From Drosophila pseudoobscura (Eukaryota; Arthropoda; Insecta; Diptera; Drosophilidae), in NCBI RefSeq assembly GCF_009870125.1, contig NC_046681.1:13777001-13841000 (forward strand): a DNA stretch of 64,000 nt, given 5' to 3'. A model generated the notes under the pieces. The model had not been told where the DNA came from. It saw only the letters and a list, made by a program, of their open reading frames with translations, and made no database searches. Positions 56,634-64,000 of the stretch are shown here, one piece after another. Every line of letters starts with the position of its first letter. Positions within the stretch are counted from its first letter, which is position 1. The position numbers and the translations under genes were made by a program.

Positions 56634-59600
56634 ATGAGTTTGTCGACAGCAGCAACAGAAGCAGCAGCCACAACAACAGCAACAAAGAGCAGATTCTACA
56701 GCATGCGGGCGGCTAACAGAGTGCTAACAGTGCTGTTGGTGTATGCCTTAACAGTGCTTTTACAGTTTGTTAGCAATGCCAGCGGCCTGAAAACTGTAAA
56801 TACTACAGAAGGCTTCCAAACTGTAAATGCTTCAGCAGGTGAGTGAAAGATGATGTATATCGACTGAGATACCCTTTAGGCAAGTTTTTGTGCCTTGAAA
56901 ATGAATAGAAAATTAATTAAGAGGAATTCTTCAAAGAAAAGTCAAATATTATGAAAGAAATACCTCCGAATATCCCACCGAAAACATAGTTTACAGTGTA
57001 GAAAACACTATCTTCGTTACGATCTGCATATAAACAGTATACCCTTCCCCTCAGCGCCTACTGTATAAAAAGAAATGTATGTATCAACCTGTAAGAAGCT
57101 CCGGAGTTGGCAATTAACAGGTTTGGTCTCGACCTTGGCCAACATTATGGCGGGCATTAGCATTAAAAAAAAACATATATACTTAGGTACGAGATTGTGG
57201 AGAAGTGCGAGAGTATTTTCCTTAGACAATGTACGGTGATAAATAATGATTGCCACTCACATGCTAAAAATACTCAGAGCCTACCCGCGAAGACCCGGGA
57301 GCCATGTGAATTTGCGCAAGTCCAGCAAATAATCAACGAAATGGTTGATGGTTTAAACAAATGTGGCTACAAACAGTCAGGCAATCATAATAATGGCCAT
57401 AACGAGCCAATAAACGATGCAGCCCAGAGCCCAACAGACCAGCGCCCTCCCAGCCACAAAAGCAGTCAATGAATACGGCCTTAATGGTTAACTGACAGAG
57501 AGCCAGCGCCTAACGGAGGAGCGGAGGAGTGGAGGAACGGAGCAGCGTGCTACGTGCAGCACTCGCAAAAATAATTTATATGCCAAACAGCTGCTGACAG
57601 CGCACGCTCTTCTTTTCCTCTTTTAAATAAACAAAAAAAAATAAAACATACATGTATAAAATAAAAAGAAAAACCCAACCAGGATGGAGGCTCATATGGA
57701 GCCCTAAAAGGCGAGAGAGAACACAGAACCATATTTCATGCCAAGACAAAAACTGTTGATTTTCTCATAAATAATCCCCGTTTTGAGATAAAGTTTTTTA
57801 AAGTATGCTTTTGGAAAAACAGCCTAGTCAATCATGGACTAAAGGCAGATCTTTCGAGCAATATTTTGATGTTGATTGTTGCAAATTTCTACATTTTGGC
57901 ATCTGGAAACCAGCGTGTGGGGTCATGCATCCCCACGTTCTTGGGATTTGCTCGTTGCACACTTTTTGGGCACTCCCTGGGGCTGGTCCTGTATCCTGTC
58001 CGAGTCACCGGAACGATGCTGTTTGGAGAAGTCGATAGAAAAAACCCATCGGACTGGAATGGGATTTACTTCATTAAGTTTTATACATTTTATGTGTATT
58101 ATATGTTCCCATAGATTGTACAATATTTCACTTTAATAGACAGCCGATTGCAATCTAAGATCTAACACCCCATTAGGTACTTATTTCTTAGAAGCAGTAT
58201 CTGAAGGGGCTTATCTTTTCCTTCCATCGTAATCTCTAGTCAAATGCTGTCGTAAATTTAATTTGTTTTTAATGTGAGAGTATTTTTAACTGAGATTTTC
58301 CTATCGACACTAATCAGACGGTATAATTTTCATTTGAACGTGAGCATGGTCATGTTCGTCCCATTGTTTTGGCTTTCAGTTAAACCATTTTTATGGCCTA
58401 CTTTTATTGGGGCCCATGGCGGGGTCTGTGAAGATTAGCTGGGAATATAAGTCCATATATCGACCGACAATAAGGGTCTACTCATGCTTACGCATTCCAT
58501 AAAGTGGAGGGTAGAGGAGGGCATGGAAAAGTGTATATTAATGATCGGCTAAGGCCTGCAAATTGCTATAGACAGCAACCGGATCAGGTGGCATACATAT
58601 ACCTGACCCGCGAACCGCGATCCGGGTCTTGATGTCATTATAATTAGCATTCCAGAGCCGCCTTTTAACTGTTTTAAGTTCTGTTCGGTGCTTTAATCTA
58701 CATACGAATGTCGGAACAGGTAACCGGACCAGATGTTCAGGGAATGACAGGTGTTGATGCATCATCACAGATTGCTTGGGAAAAGATACATCCATATTGG
58801 GAATTTCTGTCTGACATATGTAGGTAGCAGATATTCAGAGGGTATTTTTAGCGAATATGGAAGCTGAGAGGTGATTGCATACCAATCTTGTATACCCTAT
58901 ACTAAAGGAGGAATGGCGCGTGGGCACGTGATTTCTGAATTGCGGCTATAATTATCATAAACGTAAAAGATCAATTTAAGAGAAATCAACTTAATTTTTT
59001 TCAGAAATATATCAATATCTATATCAATCACAAATGATACGAGTATAAATCAGGTTTCAGTGGGAGCTAAAGTTCACGTTTTTTAGGCACAAAATCCTCA
59101 TAAGTTCAAGAAACCCTGAAGCCTGGAGCAATCAGCACGTGTACAGAACTTTTAACGACTAAATAATGTGTACAAATAATCACAAACCCAGAGATTTATA
59201 CTTGTATGTATTATATTCCCAGCTTTCAATTAAATGAGCCCATAAATTACGAATCTCTGGCGCGTGATATGACAACAAAAGAGAGTTTTTTGGGACTCAG
59301 CTCTCAAATTGTTTGCATTTGTCTTTAATTGTTCTTTTCACCATTGTTTATAGCCCATGCTTTATGGAATTATATTTGCTAGAGTGCTAAACAATTGTTT
59401 GTCAGAGCAAAACAATACCATAGCTCTATTTTCCTTGAGTGAGGAAAGTACTTTAATTTCGTTATGATTTAATGCGGACTTTCTGTGAATTTCAGGAGAT
59501 ACTTTCTGTTTGTACCAAGAGCACAATACCACATACCGCAGAGAGCTGGGGGCCGTGTGGTTTGCCTCTCAGGATCCCTGTCTGGTGTACTCCTGTGCCG

Positions 59601-62312
59601 CGGGTGTGGCTAAGGATCCGCAGGCCCATATTGTGGTCACCCAAGTGGATTGCAGTGAGTTCTACTGCGAAGTGGTACGTATTTACAGAATTTTCATATA
59701 TATACAAATCTACATGTGATTTACGTGTTCGTATCTGTATCTTAAGGGTTCGGAGCTACGCAAAACCGATGGCAGCTGTTGTGGCGAGTGCGTGCGCACC
59801 CACTGCCAGCACAATAATACCCTGTATGCGGTGGGCGAGTCCTGGCACAACGATGCCGATTGCACGCTGCTCGAGTGCGGTCGCCTGGACAGTGGCCAGA
59901 TCATTGTCAACACCTATCAGCGCACCTGTCCGCCGCTGGAGGAGGAATGTCCTGCCTCCAGGCTGGAGCTCAGGAACTGCTGCCCCTTCTGTCGACCCCT
60001 GAAGTCGGTTCGTGTGGAGCAGCTGGACGAAGGGGATGACACGGATGACACTTGGACAGCCGAATGGTACCGCATGCATCCCTGTCGCCGCGACTGTCAC
60101 GCGGGAGCCGAGCCCCTGACCTGTCGCTACACTTTTGTTGTGGAATGGTATCAGACATTTTCGAAAGCCTGCTTCGATTGTCCCCGCAACCTGACGGACT
60201 GCTCGCGGCCCCACTGTGTCATGGGGGATGGCCTGGAGCGGGGCATCACCGTCGTGAATCGCATGATGCCCGGTCCCGCGATAGAGGTCTGCGAGGGCGA
60301 TCAGATCGTTGTGGATGTGAAGAACAGTCTGCTCGGCGAGAGCACCTCCATCCACTGGCACGGACTGCACCAGAAAGACAGTCCGTATATGGACGGAGTG
60401 CCGCACATCACGCAGTGCCCCATCACGCCACATGCCACATTTCGATATAGTTTTCCCGCGGATCTGTCGGGCACCCATTTTTGGCACTCGCACACGGGCA
60501 TGCAGCGGGGCGATGGGGTTTTTGGAGCTTTGATCATCAGAAAACCCAAGAGTGCCGAGCCACATGGTCGACTGTATGACCTGGATCTTAGCGAACATGT
60601 GATGATTGTCCAGGACTGGATCCACGAGCCGGGGGCCAGCATCTTTGCGAGTCATCATCACTCGCGGGGAGACAACAAGCCCCACAATCTGTTGATAAAT
60701 GGCAGGGGACGGTACTACAATCGGATCTGGGCGGAGGCCAAGAAGGATCACCAATTAGCCAGAGGAAAAATGAGCACGAAACCACTGAACCCGCTGCCCA
60801 AATCAGAGGTGGATGTAATCCAAACACTGCCACGTTCTGCGCGTCTGGCAAAGAGCAACACCACGCGACTCTTTCCGGTGCCCAATCCAGAGAAACTCTC
60901 GCGGCAGAAGCGTGGCAACCTCAACGAGATCCCCCTGGAACTGGTGCCCCATCAAGTGTACAATGTGCAGAGAGGCTTTCGGTATCGCTTCAGGATCATC
61001 AATGCGGAGTATCTCAATTGTCCGATTGTCGTGTCTGTGGACAAGCACAATCTCACAGCCATCAATTCCGATGGCTTCGATATCGAGGCCCTGGAGGTGG
61101 GTTCCATTGTGACCTATGCCGGAGAGCGCTTCGATTTCGTGCTGAATGCCAACCAGGAGGTCGGCAACTATTGGGTGCGGCTCAAGGGGCTGATGGACTG
61201 CAGCGAGGTCTTTACCTCCGCCTTCCAGGTGGCTATCCTGCGGTACGAGGGCGCCCCCGATGAGGAGCCCACCGCGGAGCTTAGCTACGCCCACAAGGCG
61301 GAGGGCATCGAACTGAATGTGATGAACCGCGGTCCGGGATACCCCGATACCAAGACAGTGGCCGAGATGAGAGCTCTGCCCATTTACGATCAAGTGCCAG
61401 GCATCGATCATGATACCCTCGAACCGGAGGCAGACTTCAAGTTCTTTGTTTACTACGATTTCTATGCCAAGAACAATCCGGAGTTCCACGACAAGGATCT
61501 GTATGCCATGGACATGAACATGACCCAATCGAATCGCCTGTACACGCCGCAACTGAATCACATTACCCTGAAGTTCCCATCGCTGGCGCTGCTGCCTTCC
61601 CGCAAGCAATTGAGCGACTCGGACTTCTGCAACGAAACGAGTCTCGAGGAGCAGGGCATCGACTGCAGGACAGAGTTCTGCAAGTGCCACCACGTGTTGC
61701 AAGTGCCCCTGAATGCAGTCGTGGAGCTGATCATCGTGGATGAGGGCTTCCAGTACTATGCGAATCATCCTTTCCATCTGCATGGCAATGCCTTTCGAGT
61801 CCTGGCTCTGGAGAGATTGGGCGAGAACGTCACCATTGAAATGGTGAGAATTTCCCCTAATATTTTCCTGGGAAAAAGCATAATTTCTATTTCTTTTTCG
61901 TTAGATCAAATCTCTTGATCGTTTCAATTTGCTGAAGCGGAACTTTGTGAATCCTCCCGTCAAGGATACGGTGACCATTCCGGACGGAGGCTATACCATC
62001 ATCCGCTTTGAGGCCTACAATCCTGGCTATTGGCTCTTCCACTGTCACATCGAGTTCCATGCGGAGATTGGCATGGCTCTGGTCTTCAAGGTGGGAGACG
62101 ATGATCAAATGGTGCCCGTGCCAGATCGCTTTCCCACCTGCGGGGACTACAATCCGGACTTGCGATCCGATGGGGAGGGAACCACTGAGGGCACCAGCAG
62201 ACCCCCAACAGCAGCTCCTCAGGATACCGATGGAGGAGTAAAGGGACTGGCAGCCAACTCTAAGATGATGGCTTTGATCTTCAGTTTACTTCTCCTGAAA
62301 TTCGGGCACTGA
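56634..62312 (+). CDS. Mco1: Multicopper oxidase 1, four coding exons
   Basis: Exons 56634-56838, 59496-59674, 59747-61843 and 61905-62312 join in phase to 962 residues. Multicopper oxidases take four single electrons from a substrate and reduce O2 to water; insect Mco1 has been linked to iron or ascorbate oxidation at the cell surface or in the extracellular space. Residues 30-50 form a hydrophobic signal segment. A Cys-rich module (about 70-250, with VDCSEFYCE and CCGECVRTHC) precedes the three cupredoxin domains. Copper motifs are complete: HWHGLHQ (about 331), FWHSHTGMQ (about 374), HPFHLHG (about 801) and HCHIEFHAEIGM (about 873), the last with the T1 Cys, His and axial Met. The C-terminus (SKMMALIFSLLLLKFGH) is hydrophobic, suggesting a membrane anchor or GPI signal. 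The first intron is 2.66 kb; the other two are 72 and 61 bp. Fbp2 starts 0.8 kb downstream on the same strand. Confidence 0.95.
56839..59495 (+). other. Mco1 intron 1
   Basis: No gene supported. Several GTATACCC-type motifs (about 56,870, 57,035 and 58,890) suggest degraded dispersed repeats. It could hold Mco1 regulatory sites. Confidence 0.6.
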
Positions 62313-63001
62313 GCAGTGGTTCTGGGACGGAGGACAACCCCCATACTTGCCAAGCGAAATTCAGAGATTATTTATTCGGAGGAGCAGCATTAATCTTAAT
62401 CTGTTTGAGATCATTTGTAAATATTTTCCATAGTCGTAACGTTGCCTCATTGTAGCATCTAAACATCTGTGATTGTCTAAGAAAATACTTATTGTTTAAA
62501 GGCATTTTCTCTATTTTTAGAGATGTATGCTTTCAAGGATTGTTTACAAAATTTATTCCTAAGATTTCTAAAATTTAATCATGACCCCTTCACTGTGTAA
62601 ATCCTTTCATAGTGCGTTCCTAATGTTTCAGATAGAGGATCGTGTGGAATAGAACACAAAAAATATACCTGAAAATATGATGAAACTTTGCCCAAATATT
62701 GCAATATTTAATTTGATTTATAATAAGGAAAAAATCACCGAATGGCATACATTGTCAGTCAGGTGGTAATCCAACGGCAACGCCCTCAAGGCTGATAGCG
62801 ATCTTATCTGGCGGCCACTGGCAACAGCTGGACCTTAGAGCTGGAGACGAGACGTCACCCCGATTGGGGTATCAATAAATGCAGGGATCTTTAACACCGC
62901 TGACCCACCCATCGGCCATCCGTAGATAGATTGCATTTCGAAAAACAAACAATGTAATCTCTCTGCACAGACGCACTCTGGACATCTGGAGGCCCATTAG
63001 G
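62313..63001. other. Mco1 3' region and Fbp2 upstream DNA
   Basis: AT-rich to about 62,745, presumably the Mco1 3' UTR. An AATAAA at 62874-62879 is a possible but distant signal. The last 250 bp are GC-richer with CTTATCTGG and GATCTTATC GATA-type sites near 62,800, a plausible fat-body enhancer for Fbp2. Confidence 0.4.
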
Positions 63002-63037
63002 TATATAAGACGTGCCACCAGATCTGCTGTCCAGTCA
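63002..63037 (+). promoter_or_regulatory. Fbp2: Fbp2 core promoter (TATA plus initiator)
   Basis: TATATAAG at 63002-63009, with AGTCAGACAC beginning 31 bp downstream, places transcription start at about 63033-63037. This leaves a leader of about 75 bp before the ATG. Confidence 0.75.
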
Positions 63038-63109
63038 GACACAACACTCGGTCCGAATCCTCCCATTCTACTCCTCCGTAATACTCTAAAAACCAAATTC
63101 CAATTCAAA

Positions 63110-63938
63110 ATGTTCGACTGGACGGGCAAAAATGTGGTCTATGCTGGCAGCTTCACGGGCATTGGGTGGCAGATGGTGATGCAGCTGATGCAGAAGAAGA
63201 TCAAGATGATCGGCATCATGCATCGCCTGGAGAATGTGGAGATGATGAAGAAGCTGCAGGCGGAGAATCCCGCCGTGAAGGTAGTCTTCATGCAGATGAA
63301 TCTCATGGACAAGGTGTCCATTGAGCAGGCAATGCTGAAAATGGGCCAGATGATGGGACACATCGATGTCCTGATCAATGGCGAGGATGTGTTGCTCGAC
63401 AAGGATGTGGAGACGACAATGGGCATGAATCTGGTAAGGAATGAAAGTGCATTCGAATGAATCCCCCTCTAAACTCAATTCCCTTCTGCAGACCGGCATG
63501 ATTATGATGACCATGATGGCTATGCCGTATATGGACAAGACCCAGATGGGCATGGGCGGCATGGTGATCAATCTCTCCTCTGTCTATGGACTGGAGCCTG
63601 CCCCTACCTTTGCCGTGTACGCGGCTGCCAAGCATGGCGTCCTTGGGTTCACCCGCTCGATGGGCGACAAGATTATCTACCAGAAGACTGGTGTCATGTT
63701 CATGGCCATGTGTCCGGGTCTCACCAACACCGAGATGATGGCCAATCTACGCGATAATGTCACCTGGCACCACTCCGAATCGATGGTGGAGGCTATCGAG
63801 AGCGCCAAGCGCCAAATGCCAGAGGAGGCGGCCCTTCAGATGATCAAGGCTATGGAGATGATGAAGAACGGCAGCATGTGGATAGTCAATATGGGACAAC
63901 TCAAGGAAGTGATGCCCACGATGCACTGGCAGATGTAG
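63110..63938 (+). CDS. Fbp2: Fat body protein 2, methionine-rich ADH-like short-chain dehydrogenase
   Basis: Exons 63110-63433 and 63492-63938 join in phase to 256 residues, the length of Drosophila alcohol dehydrogenase. It has the short-chain dehydrogenase layout: cofactor-binding GSFTGIG near the N-terminus, INGEDVL mid-domain, INLSSVYG with the catalytic-position Ser, and YAAAK supplying the Tyr-x-x-x-Lys pair. I count 44 Met in 256 residues (17%), the hallmark of the larval fat-body protein P6/Fbp2, related to ADH and thought to have a storage or derived role. In melanogaster this gene is expressed in late-larval fat body under hormone control; that is family knowledge. The catalytic pair is kept here, so enzyme activity cannot be ruled out. 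TATA and AATAAA signals flank it. Confidence 0.95.
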
Positions 63939-63970
63939 GACACGAGCTGAGCTGTGTTTGAGAGCGTAAA

Positions 63971-63976
63971 AATAAA
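63971..63976 (+). terminator. Fbp2: Fbp2 poly(A) signal
   Basis: AATAAA 33 bp after the stop codon. Confidence 0.85.
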
Positions 63977-64000
63977 CTTTGAAGAAACACCTGATTTAAG

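Noticed and set aside
59756..61783. Two long open frames antisense to Mco1 exon 3 (332 and 326 codons)
   Set aside because: A by-product of strong third-position GC bias in a real 2.1-kb exon. Protein is low-complexity His/Val/Leu-rich without any domain.

Overview
The window is animal nuclear DNA from a Drosophila-type fly. The evidence is GT-AG introns, small GC-rich coding exons in AT-rich non-coding DNA, GA/CT-rich blocks, and a gene set recognisable from fly chromosome arm 2L (Muller element B): the Shaw-like potassium channel Shawl, mitochondrial Aldh, Mco1 and Fbp2. The species cannot be fixed from the sequence. All gene models were spliced by eye by matching reading phase across introns.

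Left flank (1-8842): one intact single-exon gene (2392-3015, +) for an unrecognised four-span membrane protein with a charged tail. The rest is non-coding and probably includes the long 3' UTR of Shawl.

Centre (8843-41021, minus strand): the complete Shawl coding sequence, 11 exons totalling 2,850 nt and giving 949 residues, with T1, S1-S6, the TVGYGD pore and a long low-complexity C-terminus. Its 20.3-kb first coding intron contains, on the opposite strand, two tandem intact mitochondrial aldehyde dehydrogenase genes (23150-25002 and 26242-30033). They come from a duplication that includes upstream and 3' flanking DNA. The copies differ mainly in two blocks found only in the right-hand copy: about 0.5 kb of proximal upstream DNA and about 1.9 kb of intron 1.

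Right part (41022-56439): upstream of the Shawl start codon and of Mco1. It has no convincing coding gene but several promoter-like blocks: a TATA block at 42918, a GC-rich block at 50.6-51.0 kb, and a CT/GA tract followed by a promoter-like block at 51.9-52.2 kb.

Right end: Mco1 (56634-62312, +, 4 coding exons, 962 aa), a multicopper oxidase with all copper-ligand motifs, then Fbp2 (63110-63938, +, 2 exons, 256 aa), the methionine-rich alcohol-dehydrogenase-like fat body protein, with a TATA box and a poly(A) signal.

No prokaryotic system, CRISPR array, tRNA or rRNA gene, or intact transposon was seen. The points that most deserve a second look are the nested Aldh duplication with its copy-specific regulatory DNA, the unrecognised membrane protein, and the unassigned promoter-like and open-frame blocks.
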